Position numbers and translations under genes: made by a program. The notes below the pieces were generated by a model. It ran no database searches. It had not been told where the DNA came from and was given only the letters and a program-made list of their open reading frames with translations. Positions 8,817 through 18,036 of a DNA stretch of 64,000 nt are shown here, one piece after another. This DNA comes from Magnetospirillum sp. 15-1. Lineage in GTDB: Bacteria > Pseudomonadota > Alphaproteobacteria > Rhodospirillales > Magnetospirillaceae. How positions within the stretch are numbered: the first letter of the stretch is position 1; every line of letters begins with the position of its first letter. Location: NCBI RefSeq assembly GCF_900184795.1, contig NZ_FXXN01000023.1, positions 293,072 through 357,071 of the forward strand. The letters are read 5' to 3'.

Positions 8817-8946
8817 CGTGCTGTTTCCTTTAATGCCAAGGTTCGGGCCACCGTGCCGGAACCGGGTGCCGCCGCATCAGATGTGTTTGTAAACACTCAT
8901 ATGCCGCCCCGCAACCGGATTGCCCCGCCACATGTTCACGGCGCGA

Positions 8947-8975
8947 ACATTACGCCTGCCGGCCTGGAGTGTCAA
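8947..8975 (-). promoter_or_regulatory. sigma70-type promoter for the nonulosonate operon
   Basis: On the minus strand a perfect -35 TTGACA (8975-8970) is followed after 17 bases by TAATGT (8952-8947). The start would be near 8940, giving a leader of about 120 bases before the GTG at 8816. Two dyads lie here: ATGTTC-N7-GAACAT at 8932-8950 overlaps the -10 region, and GTGTTTGTAAACAC sits at 8883-8896 in the leader. They could be operators. The call rests on pattern only. Confidence 0.55.
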
Positions 8976-9004
8976 TTGAAGGCACCGGCGCCGGACGGGC
9001 GTGA

Positions 9005-9943
9005 TCAGCCGGCCTGACGCCGGAACCACTCATAGGCCACGGCCAGCCCGTCGCGGAGCGGGGTCTTGGCGCTCCAGCCCAGGGCGCGCAGCCGGGACAC
9101 GTCCATGACCTTGCGCGGCATGCCGTCGGGCTTGGTCAGGTCGCAGGCGAAGTCGCCGGTAAAGCCGATGGTATCGGCCACCGCCCCGGCCAGCTCGCGG
9201 ATGGAATGCTCGATGCCGGTGCCCACGTTGATGTGCGGCTCGTCGGAATAATGGCCCATGATGTGGACCAGGGCGTCGGCCAGATCGTCGCAGAACAGGA
9301 ACTCGCGCACCGGCTCGCCCGTGCCCCACAGGGCGACGCTGGACGCCCCGGCCATCTTGGCGCCGTGGATGCGCTGGATCAGCGCGGCGACCACATGGCT
9401 GTTCTCCGGGTGGTAATTGTCGCCGGGGCCATAGAGGTTGGTGGGCATGGCCGAGACGAAATCATCCCCGTACTGGCGCCGGTAGGTCTGGCACATCTTG
9501 ATGCCGGCGATCTTGGCGATGGCATAGCCTTCGTTGGTGGGCTCCAGCGGGCCGGTCAGCAGCATGTCCTCGGTCATGGGCTGGGCCGCCATGCGCGGAT
9601 AGATGCAAGACGAGCCCAGATAGACCAGCTTCTCCACCTTGGCCAAATGGGCGGCATGGATGGTGTTGGCGGCGATCATCAGGTTGTCGTAGAGGAAATC
9701 GGCGGGATACTGGGAATTGGCCAGGATGCCGCCGACCTTGCCGGCGCAGACGAACACCGCCTGGGGCCGGTTGGCCTGGACCCAGGCCTGGACGGCGGCC
9801 GGGTCGCGCAGATCGACCTGGGCGCGATCCACGGTCAGGATCCGGCAATTCTCCCGCTGCAGGCGGCGCACCAGGGCCGAGCCGGCCATGCCGCGATGGC
9901 CGGCGACCCAGACCCGCTTGCCCTCCAGCGCGGAGGAAATCAT
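9005..9943 (-). CDS. fcl: GDP-L-fucose synthase
   Basis: 312 residues from ATG 9943, which overlaps the gmd stop (ATGA). Rossmann motif [18 protein letters not shown]; catalytic region [10 protein letters not shown] and [12 protein letters not shown] with the Tyr-x3-Lys pair; [16 protein letters not shown] is a strong signature of GDP-fucose synthases. It epimerises and reduces GDP-4-keto-6-deoxymannose to GDP-L-fucose with NADPH. Length matches the family (about 310-320). Together with gmd it forms a two-gene unit supplying fucose for the polysaccharide. Confidence 0.95.
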   Translation of the reverse strand: MISSALEGKRVWVAGHRGMAGSALVRRLQRENCRILTVDRAQVDLRDPAAVQAWVQANRPQAVFVCAGKVGGILANSQYPADFLYDNLMIAANTIHAAHLAKVEKLVYLGSSCIYPRMAAQPMTEDMLLTGPLEPTNEGYAIAKIAGIKMCQTYRRQYGDDFVSAMPTNLYGPGDNYHPENSHVVAALIQRIHGAKMAGASSVALWGTGEPVREFLFCDDLADALVHIMGHYSDEPHINVGTGIEHSIRELAGAVADTIGFTGDFACDLTKPDGMPRKVMDVSRLRALGWSAKTPLRDGLAVAYEWFRRQAG

Positions 9944-10998
9944 CGGCCGGATTCCGCCTGGGCCGCCGCCAGATCGGAGCGGACCATCTCCTCGATCAGC
10001 TGCTGGAAGCTGGTGGTGGCCGTCCAGCCCAGCTTGGCCTTGGCCTTGCTGGCATCGCCCAGCAGCAGCTCGACCTCGGTGGGGCGGAAATAGCGGCTGT
10101 CCACCCGGATCACCACCTTGCCCGTGGCGGTATCGGTGCCGGTCTCGTCGACGCCGCTGCCCTGCCAGACGATGGTGTGGCCCAGCACGGCGAAGGCCCG
10201 TTCGAGGAATTCGCGCACGGTATGGCATTCGCCGGTGGCCAGGACGAAATCCTCGGCCTCGGTCTGCTGGAGGATGCGCCACATGCCGTCCACGTAATCG
10301 CGGGCATGGCCCCAATCGCGCTTGGCGTCCAGGTTGCCGATGTAAAGGGCGTCCTGGCGGCCGAGATGGATGGCGGCCACGGCGCGGGTGATCTTGCGGG
10401 TGACGAAGGTTTCGCCGCGGATGGGGCTTTCGTGGTTGAACAAAATGCCGTTGGCGGCGAACAGCCCATAGGCCTCGCGGTAATTGACGCAGATCCAGTA
10501 GGCGTACAGCTTGGCGGCGGCATAGGGGCTGCGCGGATAGAACGGCGTGGTCTCGGTCTGGGGGATTTCCTGGACCTTGCCGTACAGCTCCGAGGTCGAG
10601 GCCTGATAGAAGCGGGTCTTCTTGTCCAGGCCGAGGATACGGATGGCCTCCAGCAGGCGCAGCGTGCCCAGGGCGTCGGCGTTGGCGGTGTATTCCGCCG
10701 TCTCGAAGCTGACCTGCACGTGGCTTTGCGCCGCCAGGTTATAGATCTCGTCGGGCTGGGTTTCCTGCACCAGGCGGATCAGGTTGGTGGCGTCGGTCAT
10801 GTCGCCGTAATGCAGGTGGAACGGCACCCCGCTTTCGTGGGGGTCGTGGTAGAGGTGGTCGATCCGGCTGGTGTTCAGCGAGGACGCGCGCCGCTTCACC
10901 CCGTGCACGGTGTAACCCTTGGACAAGAGCAGTTCGGCCAGATAGGCGCCGTCTTGCCCGGTGACACCGGTGATGAGTGCGGTTTTCGAGGTCATCAT
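9940..10998 (-). CDS. gmd: GDP-mannose 4,6-dehydratase
   Basis: 352 residues. N-terminal NAD(P) motif [18 protein letters not shown], then the Gmd signature [18 protein letters not shown]; the catalytic pair is in [11 protein letters not shown], with [17 protein letters not shown] further on. It converts GDP-D-mannose to GDP-4-keto-6-deoxy-D-mannose, the substrate of the overlapping fcl. Two ATGs are adjacent (10998 and 10995); GAAGGA lies just upstream, so 10995 has the better spacing. A promoter candidate lies at 11053-11079. Confidence 0.95.
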   Translation of the reverse strand: MMTSKTALITGVTGQDGAYLAELLLSKGYTVHGVKRRASSLNTSRIDHLYHDPHESGVPFHLHYGDMTDATNLIRLVQETQPDEIYNLAAQSHVQVSFETAEYTANADALGTLRLLEAIRILGLDKKTRFYQASTSELYGKVQEIPQTETTPFYPRSPYAAAKLYAYWICVNYREAYGLFAANGILFNHESPIRGETFVTRKITRAVAAIHLGRQDALYIGNLDAKRDWGHARDYVDGMWRILQQTEAEDFVLATGECHTVREFLERAFAVLGHTIVWQGSGVDETGTDTATGKVVIRVDSRYFRPTEVELLLGDASKAKAKLGWTATTSFQQLIEEMVRSDLAAAQAESGR

Positions 10999-11052
10999 GT
11001 CCTTCGTCAGGCGGCCAGAACCCGCCTTGTGGAGTCAATTCCAGGGAATGCG

Positions 11053-11079
11053 TCTATAGGGGGGGCGCCGGCCTGTCAA
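11053..11079 (-). promoter_or_regulatory. candidate promoter for gmd-fcl
   Basis: On the minus strand TTGACA (11079-11074) and TATAGA (11058-11053) are separated by 15 bases, a short spacer. A start near 11045 would give a leader of about 47 bases before gmd. The spacer holds a run of seven C, and the hexamers are good while the spacing is suboptimal. Confidence 0.4.
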
Positions 11080-11171
11080 GGCGGCCTCCGCGCGGCGCCA
11101 GTCACCGGCGCCGTGGGCATGGCGAAAGCTTCGGGGCGAAAAGGCGGCGGACATGGGCCGCAGCATAACCC

Positions 11172-11200
11172 TTCACAACCGTGGTTGGTAGCGGTAAAAA
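11172..11200 (+). promoter_or_regulatory. candidate promoter for the WecB-like epimerase gene
   Basis: TTCACA at 11172-11177, a 17-base spacer and TAAAAA at 11195-11200. The gene starts at 11257 behind GGAGGA (11245-11250), giving a leader of about 50 bases. It diverges from the gmd promoter within the same 258-base gap. Confidence 0.4.
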
Positions 11201-11256
11201 TCACCCGGTCCGTCCCGTCCGGGGTGGTGTGTCGGCTGCCTGACGGAGGATTATCG

Positions 11257-12366
11257 ATGACGGCCAAGGGCCTGCGGACGCTGCTGTGCGTGGTTGGTGC
11301 GCGGCCCAATTACATGAAGATCGGTCCCGTCCTCGCCGCCCTGGACGCTGTGCCGCGCTTTCGCACCGTCCTTATCCATACCGGTCAGCATTACGACCCC
11401 CAGATGAACGACGCCCTGTTCGCCGACCTTGGCATCCGCGCCCCCGATGTCAATCTGGCGGTGGGCTCGGCCAGTCATGCGGTGCAGACCGCCCAGGTGA
11501 TGATGCGGTTCGAGCCGGTGGTGACCGGCGCCGCCGATCCGGTGGTGCTGGTGGTGGGCGACGTCAATTCCACCCTGGCCTGCGCCCTGGTGGCGGCCAA
11601 GCTGGGGGTCAAGGTCGCCCATGTGGAGGCGGGCCTGCGCTCGGGCGACCGCGCCATGCCCGAAGAGATCAATCGTATCCTCACCGACCAGCTGTCCGAC
11701 TGGCTATTCTGCACCGAGGCCGAGGCGCTGGACAATCTCAGGGCCGAGGGCATCGATGCCGGGCGCGTCCATCTGGTGGGCAACGTCATGATCGACACCC
11801 TGCTGGGCAATCTGAAGCGGGCGGTGCCGGCCGCCGCGACCCTGGCCGGCAGCGGCGTCGACGCCTCCTCCTACGGGCTGGTGACCCTGCACCGCCCGGC
11901 AAATGTGGACGACGAAGGGGTGCTGGCCGGTCTGGTCGATTCCCTGGTCGCCATCGCCGCCCATTTGCCCCTGGCCTTTCCCTGCCATCCCCGCACCCGC
12001 CAGCGGCTGGAGGCCTTCGGCTTCCTCGACCGCCTGCGCGCCGCTCCCATCGCCCTGCTGGAGCCCCAGGGCTATCTCGCCATGCTGGGGCTGATGGCCG
12101 GCTCCCGGCTGATGCTGACCGATTCCGGCGGTATCCAGGAGGAGACCACGGCGCTCGGCGTGCCCTGCCTGACGCTCCGCGACAACACCGAGCGCCCCAT
12201 CACCGTGGACGAGGGCACCAATACCCTGGTCGGGCGCGATCCGAAGGCGATCATGGCCGCCTTCGCCGACTGGCGGGCCACCGGCGGCAAGGGCGGGCGG
12301 GTGCCGGCCCTGTGGGACGGCCGGGCCGCCGAACGCATCGCCCGCATTCTCGACGCCGAGGCTTGA
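11257..12366 (+). CDS. wecB: UDP-N-acetylglucosamine 2-epimerase (non-hydrolysing)
   Basis: 369 residues from ATG 11257; GGAGGA six bases upstream decides this start although the frame is open far upstream. WecB-family motifs: VVGARPNYMKIGPVL, IHTGQHYD, VVGDVNSTLA, HVEAGLRSGDRAMPEE, TLHRPANVD, LTDSGGIQEE and TLRDNTERP. It interconverts UDP-GlcNAc and UDP-ManNAc. No ManNAc dehydrogenase (WecC) is next to it, though a TviB/WbpO-like dehydrogenase lies at 36 kb. It is read opposite to gmd-fcl and appears to be a single-gene unit. Confidence 0.92.
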   Translation: MTAKGLRTLLCVVGARPNYMKIGPVLAALDAVPRFRTVLIHTGQHYDPQMNDALFADLGIRAPDVNLAVGSASHAVQTAQVMMRFEPVVTGAADPVVLVVGDVNSTLACALVAAKLGVKVAHVEAGLRSGDRAMPEEINRILTDQLSDWLFCTEAEALDNLRAEGIDAGRVHLVGNVMIDTLLGNLKRAVPAAATLAGSGVDASSYGLVTLHRPANVDDEGVLAGLVDSLVAIAAHLPLAFPCHPRTRQRLEAFGFLDRLRAAPIALLEPQGYLAMLGLMAGSRLMLTDSGGIQEETTALGVPCLTLRDNTERPITVDEGTNTLVGRDPKAIMAAFADWRATGGKGGRVPALWDGRAAERIARILDAEA

Positions 12367-12370
12367 TATC

Positions 12371-12401
12371 AGCCCGCGTTGAGCGGACCTCATCGCGGGC
12401 T
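12371..12401 (+). repeat. hairpin downstream of the WecB-like gene
   Basis: AGCCCGCG (12371-12378) pairs with CGCGGGCT (12394-12401) across a 15-base loop, five bases after the stop codon. It is placed like a terminator but lacks a T-run, so it could instead be an RNA-end protecting hairpin. More GC-rich dyads follow in the 200-base gap before purH. Confidence 0.4.
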
Positions 12402-12567
12402 GCCAGGCCCAAGGGGCCGCGCGCCTTGTGGCGCGGGAGGCAAGGACGCACGGCGTCCGCCCGCCGTATGAGGGCCCAGCCTTTGGTGGTGGAAAAGACT
12501 GGTGGGCGCTCGGGCGGGCATGCTATAGCCCGGTCGAATTTCCCATCACCCACGAGGGTTTAGGCCG

Positions 12568-14148
12568 ATGTCCGATCTGCGACCCGTTCGCCGCGCGCTC
12601 CTTTCCGTTTCCGACAAGACCGGTCTGGTGGCGTTCGCCCGCTTTCTCAGCCAGTCCGGCGTGGAGCTGCTCTCCACCGGCGGCACGGCCAAGGCCATGC
12701 GCGATGCCGGCCTGGCGGTGATCGACGTTTCCGACTTCACCGGCTTTCCCGAGATGCTGGACGGCCGGGTCAAGACCCTGCACCCCAAGGTCCATGGCGG
12801 CCTGCTGGGCATCCGCGGCAACGCCGAGCACGAGGCGGCCATGAACGCCCACGGCATCCAGGCCATCGACCTGCTGGTGGTGAATCTCTATCCCTTCGAG
12901 GAGACGGTGGCCAAGGGCGCCGATTACGACACCTGCGTCGAGAATATCGACATCGGCGGCCCCGCCATGATCCGCGCCGCCTCCAAGAACCACGATTCGG
13001 TCACCGTGGTGGTCGACGTCGAGGATTACGCCGTGGTCCAGGCGGAGATGGAGGCCAACAAGGGCGCCACCACGCTCGGCCTGCGCAAGCGCCTCGCCGC
13101 CACCGCCTATGCCCGCACCGGCGCCTACGACGCCGCCATCAGCCAGTGGTTCGCCAAGGAACTGGGCGACACCTTCCCCCGCCGCGTGGTGGTGGCGGGC
13201 GAGCTGAAGCAGGCCCTGCGCTATGGCGAGAACCCCCATCAGGCCGCCGCCTTCTACACCAACGGCACCACCCGCGCCGGCGTCGCCACCGCCCGCCAGC
13301 TGCAGGGCAAGGAACTCAGCTACAACAACCTGAACGACACCGACGCCGCCTTCGAGCTAGCCGCCGAGTTCGACGAGCCCGCCATCGCCATCATCAAGCA
13401 CGCCAATCCTTGCGGCGTGTCCGTGGGCACCGACCTGAAAAGCGCCTATCTCCGCGCCCTGGCCTGCGACCCGGTCTCGGCCTTCGGCGGCATCGTCGCC
13501 ATGAACCGCCGCCTGGACAAGGTCACCGCCGAGGAGATCGCCAAGCTGTTCACCGAGGTGGTGATCGCCCCCGAGGCCGATGACGACGCCGTCGCCGTCT
13601 TCGCCGCCAAGAAGAACCTGCGCCTGCTGGTCACCGGCGGCATGCCCGATCCGTCCTCGCCCGGCATGACGCTGCGCCCGGTGGCCGGCGGCTATCTGTT
13701 CCAGACCAAGGACAACGGCCGCGTCATGGCCGCCGACCTCAAGGTGGTGACCAAGCGCGCCCCCACCGAGCGCGAGCTGAAGGACCTGCTGACCGCCTTC
13801 CGCATCTGCAAGCACGTTAAGTCCAACGCCATCATTTACGTCAAGGACGGTGCCACCGTCGGCATCGGCGCCGGCCAGATGAGCCGGGTCGATTCCTCGC
13901 GCATCGCCGCCTGGAAGGCCCAGGAGGCGGCGACCGCCGCCGGTCTCGCCCAGCCCCAGACCATCGGTTCGGTGGTGGCGTCCGACGCCTTCTTCCCCTT
14001 CGCCGACGGCTTGCTGGCGGCGGCGGCGGCGGGAGCGACGGCGGTGATCCAGCCCGGCGGCTCCATGCGCGACGCCGAAGTCATCGCCGCTGCCGACGAA
14101 CAGGGCCTGACCATGGTCTTCACCGGCATGCGCCACTTCCGGCACTAG
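12568..14148 (+). CDS. purH: bifunctional AICAR transformylase / IMP cyclohydrolase
   Basis: 526 residues, the normal PurH length. N-terminal MGS-like cyclohydrolase domain: [33 protein letters not shown] and [16 protein letters not shown]-terminal transformylase domain with the Lys-His pair in [14 protein letters not shown] and the late [14 protein letters not shown] segment. It catalyses the last two steps of purine synthesis in the cytoplasm. The stop codon is TAG only because an IS element begins at its third base; the sequence across the element implies the ancestral stop was TAA. The protein itself is unchanged. Confidence 0.97.
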   Translation: MSDLRPVRRALLSVSDKTGLVAFARFLSQSGVELLSTGGTAKAMRDAGLAVIDVSDFTGFPEMLDGRVKTLHPKVHGGLLGIRGNAEHEAAMNAHGIQAIDLLVVNLYPFEETVAKGADYDTCVENIDIGGPAMIRAASKNHDSVTVVVDVEDYAVVQAEMEANKGATTLGLRKRLAATAYARTGAYDAAISQWFAKELGDTFPRRVVVAGELKQALRYGENPHQAAAFYTNGTTRAGVATARQLQGKELSYNNLNDTDAAFELAAEFDEPAIAIIKHANPCGVSVGTDLKSAYLRALACDPVSAFGGIVAMNRRLDKVTAEEIAKLFTEVVIAPEADDDAVAVFAAKKNLRLLVTGGMPDPSSPGMTLRPVAGGYLFQTKDNGRVMAADLKVVTKRAPTERELKDLLTAFRICKHVKSNAIIYVKDGATVGIGAGQMSRVDSSRIAAWKAQEAATAAGLAQPQTIGSVVASDAFFPFADGLLAAAAAGATAVIQPGGSMRDAEVIAAADEQGLTMVFTGMRHFRH

Positions 14149-14993
14149 GCTGATTCGACATTCAGGCACACCACAGGGGTAGTGTTGCGAGACAAAGGAA
14201 GGCCATGAAGTTGGCGACCTTGCGATCGTAACGTGTCGCAATACGGCGGAAGTGCTTGAGTTTGTTGATGGCCCGCTCGACGAGGTTCCGCTTTTTGTAG
14301 ATGCGTGCATCAAAATCGCGGATACGCTTCATGCACGAGCGCCGCGGAATGATGGGTTGGGCACCGCAGGCCTCGACCGCGTCGAGAATAGCGTGAGAAT
14401 CGTAGCCCTTATCCGCCAAGAAATAGCGGGGCCTTGCCTCGCCGAGCAATGCCAGGGCTTGGGTTCCATCATTGACCTGCCCAGCCGTCAGGATGAAGCG
14501 AACCGGGCGGCCCTCGCCATCGACAGCGAGATGGATCTTGGTACTCAATCCACCTCGGGAACGCCCCAGAGCCGAATTTTGGCCCCCCCTTTTCCGGTCG
14601 CAGCCTGCTGGTGCGCCCGGACGATGGTGCTGTCGATCATCAGGTAATCGTTGTCTCGATCCCGGATCAGATGGTCGAAGACACTGTCCCAGACACCTTT
14701 GGCGGCCCAACGCGTGAAGCGCTTGTGTACCGTCTTGAATTTGCCATAGCGCTCCGGCATGTCCGACCAGCGGGCGCCCGACCGCAGAACCCAAAGCACG
14801 GCGTTGACGAAGGTGCGGTTGTCAACCCCGCTACGACCGGGATCGCTGGCCTTACCGGGCAGCAATCCCTCAATCCGCGCCCATTGCGTCGATGTCAGTT
14901 CGTATCTCTTCGCCATGGTACACCGAGCCAAGTTGGTCCTGACTCGGTGAATCACGCGGGCACATCAGACGCAAGCTGAATGTCGATACAGCC
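14148..14993 (-). mobile_element. IS5-family (IS427-group-like) insertion sequence, complete
   Basis: 846-base element. Its ends are imperfect inverted repeats: from the left GGCTGATTCGACATTCAG and from the right GGCTGTATCGACATTCAG (16 of 18 match). A TA dinucleotide flanks each side (14146-14147 and 14994-14995), the target duplication expected for this group. The transposase genes are on the minus strand. The element sits in the purH stop codon. A 5'-truncated copy is at 22066-22648. Confidence 0.9.
14162..14916 (-). CDS. IS5-family transposase, two overlapping frames joined by -1 frameshift
   Basis: The first frame starts at ATG 14916 (MAKRYELTSTQWARIEGLL) and stops at 14545; the second frame is open to 14162. 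They join at an A4G7 run (14583-14593 on the minus strand), where a -1 slip moves GKGGAK to GGQNSALGRSRGG. The DDE residues are split: first D in DYLMIDSTIV (frame A), second D in FLADKGYDSHA and E in KKRNLVERAINKLKHF (frame B). Programmed frameshifting at such a run is typical of the group. Both frames are intact, so the element may be active. Confidence 0.88.
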
Positions 14994-15020
14994 TAAGGCC
15001 AGCCTCCCTCGTCTGGCGAA

Positions 15021-15046
15021 GGTCCGGTGAGATATCTCACCGGACC
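15021..15046. repeat. perfect 26-bp palindrome between purH/IS and cysD
   Basis: Thirteen bases (GGTCCGGTGAGAT) are followed directly by their reverse complement with no spacer. Before the IS insertion it lay about 28 bases after the purH stop codon, so it may end purH transcription as a hairpin, though no T-run follows. It could also be a protein-binding site. No matching copy was noticed elsewhere in the window. Confidence 0.6.
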
Positions 15047-15244
15047 CGTCGAGACAGGTGGACATAAGGAAATGGGCGGCGTGGTGACGGCCGCGTGCGC
15101 GGTCTGTGGATAATGGAGGAGTGAAGAAACAGCCTCGGGATTTGTCCCGGTGTCGGATTTGCGTATGACTTTTCGGCGGAATGCTGTTGCCGCTTGCCTT
15201 GCAAATGTGTTTTCCATTGCCTTTGTTGCAGCCTCGCGTGGATC

Positions 15245-16153
15245 ATGTCCGACCAATCCCTCCGTACCCATCTGGATTATCTCGAAGCCGAGAGCATTCA
15301 TATCTTCCGCGAGGCCGCGGCCCAGTTCCGCAATCCGGTGATGCTCTATTCCATCGGCAAGGACAGCTCGGTCCTGCTGCATCTGGCGCTGAAGGCCTTT
15401 TATCCGGCCAAGCCGCCCTTTCCGCTGATGCATGTGGACACCACCTGGAAATTCCGGGACATGATCGCCTTCCGCGACACCTGTGCCGCCGAGCTGGGCC
15501 TCGACCTGATCATCCATGTCAACGAGGACGGTATTGCCGAGGGGATCGGCCCGTTCAGCCATGGTTCCGCCGTCCATACGGACGTGATGAAGACCCAGGC
15601 CCTGCGCCAGGCCCTGGACCGCTACGGCTTCGACTGCGCCCTGGGCGGCGCCCGCCGCGACGAGGAGCGCAGCCGTGCCAAGGAACGCATCTTCTCCCTG
15701 CGCTCCAACCACCGCTGGGACCCCAAGCGCCAGCGGCCCGAGCTGTGGTCCCAGTACAACGGACGCCTGGGCCAGGGCGAATCCATGCGGGTGTTCCCCC
15801 TGTCCAACTGGACCGAGATGGATGTCTGGCTGTACATCCGCCGCGAGGGCATTCCGGTGGTGCCGCTGTATTTCGCCGCCGAGCGGCCGGTGGTCGAGCG
15901 CGACGGCGCCCTGATCATGGCCGATGACGACCGCCTGCCCCTCAATCCGGGCGAGGTTCCCGTCCTGCGCAAGGTCCGCTTCCGCACCCTGGGCTGCTGG
16001 CCGCTGACCGGGGCGGTGGAATCCGAGGCGGCGACCCTGACCGAGATCATCGCCGAGATGCTGGCCAGCAAAAGCTCGGAACGCCAGGGCCGGGTGATCG
16101 ACAACGACCAGTCCGCCTCCATGGAACGCAAGAAGCAGGAAGGCTATTTCTGA
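15245..16153 (+). CDS. cysD: sulfate adenylyltransferase subunit 2
   Basis: 302 residues from ATG 15245 ([18 protein letters not shown]), the usual CysD start; the open frame begins earlier at 15194 but those residues are not family-like. PP-loop motif [20 protein letters not shown], then [17 protein letters not shown] and [18 protein letters not shown]. With CysN it forms APS from sulfate and ATP. The C-terminal [19 protein letters not shown] is characteristic. Its stop overlaps the next start (TGATG). Sulfate activation may serve cysteine synthesis or sulfation of the polysaccharide; no sulfotransferase was seen. Confidence 0.95.
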   Translation: MSDQSLRTHLDYLEAESIHIFREAAAQFRNPVMLYSIGKDSSVLLHLALKAFYPAKPPFPLMHVDTTWKFRDMIAFRDTCAAELGLDLIIHVNEDGIAEGIGPFSHGSAVHTDVMKTQALRQALDRYGFDCALGGARRDEERSRAKERIFSLRSNHRWDPKRQRPELWSQYNGRLGQGESMRVFPLSNWTEMDVWLYIRREGIPVVPLYFAAERPVVERDGALIMADDDRLPLNPGEVPVLRKVRFRTLGCWPLTGAVESEAATLTEIIAEMLASKSSERQGRVIDNDQSASMERKKQEGYF

Positions 16154-18036
16154 TGGGCGGACATCCCCAGTCTCTCGACGCCGTCCTGGACGCCCATGCC
16201 GCCAAGGACATCCTGCGCCTGTTGACGTGTGGCAGCGTCGATGACGGCAAGAGCACGCTGATCGGCCGGATGCTCTACGACACCGGCTCGGTGGCCACCG
16301 ACCAGATGGCGGCGCTGGAGCGCGACAGCCGCCGCTCCATGCCCGAGGGCGGCCTGGACTTCTCCCTGCTGGTGGACGGTCTGGAGGCCGAGCGCGAGCA
16401 GGGCATCACCATCGACGTGGCCTATCGCTATTTCGGCACCGAGCGGCGCAAGTTCATCGTCGCCGACACCCCCGGCCACGAGCAGTACACCCGCAACATG
16501 GCCACCGGCGCCTCCAACGCCGATCTGGCGGTGGTGCTGGTGGACGCCCGCCAGGGCGTGGTCACCCAGACCCGCCGCCATGCCACCATCGTTCATCTGA
16601 TGGGCATCACCGACGTGGTGCTGGCGGTGAACAAGATGGATCTGGTCGGCTATGACCAGGCGGTGTTCGCGCGCATCGAGGCCGAGTTCAAGGCGTTCGC
16701 CACCGCCATCGGCATCGCCCATGTCACCGCCATCCCGGTATCGGCGCTGAAGGGCGACAATCTGGCGGTACCGTCGGACTCCATGGCCTGGTACACCGGC
16801 CAGACCCTGCTGCATTTCATGGAGACGGTGCGGGTGGAACGCCATCCCCAGGGCGCCGGCCTGCGCATGCCGGTGCAGTGGGTCTGCCGGCCCAACCAGG
16901 ATTTCCGGGGCTATGCCGGCACCATCGCCAGCGGGCGGGTGGCGCCGGGCATGGCCGTCACCATCGAGCCCGGCGGCCGCGCCAGCCGGGTGGAAAGCAT
17001 CGTCACCCATGACGGCGTCCTGACCGGGGCCGGGGCGGGACAGGCGGTGATCCTGACCCTGACCGACGACGTGGACGTGTCGCGGGGCGACGTCATCGCC
17101 GCCGCCGACGACCGTCCGGCCTCGTCGGACCAGTTCGCCGCCCATCTGGTGTGGATGTCCGAGCGCCCCTTGCTGCCCGAGCGCTCGTACCTGATGCGCA
17201 TCGGCAACCAGACCGCCGGCTTTCAGGTCTCCCATATCAAGTACCGTCTCAACGTCAACACCCTGGAGCATACGGCCGCCACCCGGCTGGACCTCAACGA
17301 CGTGGCGGTGTGCAACATCGCCCTGGACCGTCAGGTGGTGTTCGAGCCCTATGGAGTCGACCGCAGCCTGGGCGGCTTCATCCTCATGGACCGGGTCACC
17401 AACGAGACCGTCGGCTGCGGCATGATCGACTTCGCCCTCCGGCGGGCCGCCAACATCCACTGGCAGGCGGTAACCGTCGACAAGGCCGCCCGCGCCGCCC
17501 TCAAGGGCCAGCGCCCCGCCGTGGTCTGGCTGACCGGCCTGTCGGGCGCCGGCAAGTCCTCCATCGCCGATCTGGTGGAGCGCAAGCTGACGGCCCTGGG
17601 GCGCCATACCTATCTGCTGGACGGCGACAATGTCCGCCACGGCCTCAACCGCGACCTGGGCTTCACCGATGCCGACCGGGTGGAAAACATCCGCCGCGTC
17701 GCCGAGGTCGCCCGGCTGTTCGTGGATGCGGGCATGATCGTGCTGACCTCGTTCATCTCGCCCTTCCGGCTGGAACGCCGCATGGCGCGCGATCTGGTGG
17801 GCGCCGACGCGTTCATCGAGGTCTTCGCCGACGCGCCGCTGGCGGTGTGCGAGGGGCGCGATCCCAAGGGCCTCTACCGCAAGGCCCGGGCCGGCGAGAT
17901 CCAGAACTTCACCGGCATCGATTCCGCCTATGAAGCCCCGGAGCAGCCCGATCTCCACCTGCACACCGATACGCAATCCCTGGAGGAGATGGCCGACCGG
18001 GTCATCGCCCTGCTGCGCGAGCGTTCCCTGATCTGA
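16153..18036 (+). CDS. cysNC: bifunctional sulfate adenylyltransferase subunit 1 / APS kinase
   Basis: 627 residues. The N-terminal GTPase half has G1 GSVDDGKSTLIGRML, G3 DTPGHEQYTRNMATGAS and G4 VNKMD. The C-terminal kinase half starts near residue 455 with a P-loop WLTGLSGAGKSSIADLVE and the APS kinase signature LDGDNVRHGLNRDLGFT. CysN uses GTP hydrolysis to drive APS formation and CysC phosphorylates APS to PAPS. The fused form is common in alphaproteobacteria. Its last 35 bases overlap the convergent O-antigen ligase gene. Confidence 0.96.
   Translation: MGGHPQSLDAVLDAHAAKDILRLLTCGSVDDGKSTLIGRMLYDTGSVATDQMAALERDSRRSMPEGGLDFSLLVDGLEAEREQGITIDVAYRYFGTERRKFIVADTPGHEQYTRNMATGASNADLAVVLVDARQGVVTQTRRHATIVHLMGITDVVLAVNKMDLVGYDQAVFARIEAEFKAFATAIGIAHVTAIPVSALKGDNLAVPSDSMAWYTGQTLLHFMETVRVERHPQGAGLRMPVQWVCRPNQDFRGYAGTIASGRVAPGMAVTIEPGGRASRVESIVTHDGVLTGAGAGQAVILTLTDDVDVSRGDVIAAADDRPASSDQFAAHLVWMSERPLLPERSYLMRIGNQTAGFQVSHIKYRLNVNTLEHTAATRLDLNDVAVCNIALDRQVVFEPYGVDRSLGGFILMDRVTNETVGCGMIDFALRRAANIHWQAVTVDKAARAALKGQRPAVVWLTGLSGAGKSSIADLVERKLTALGRHTYLLDGDNVRHGLNRDLGFTDADRVENIRRVAEVARLFVDAGMIVLTSFISPFRLERRMARDLVGADAFIEVFADAPLAVCEGRDPKGLYRKARAGEIQNFTGIDSAYEAPEQPDLHLHTDTQSLEEMADRVIALLRERSLI

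Noticed and set aside
16144-17976. 610-codon open frame on the minus strand opposite cysNC
   Set aside because: Antisense shadow of a well-conserved gene; His/Gln/Gly-rich composition and no family motif.
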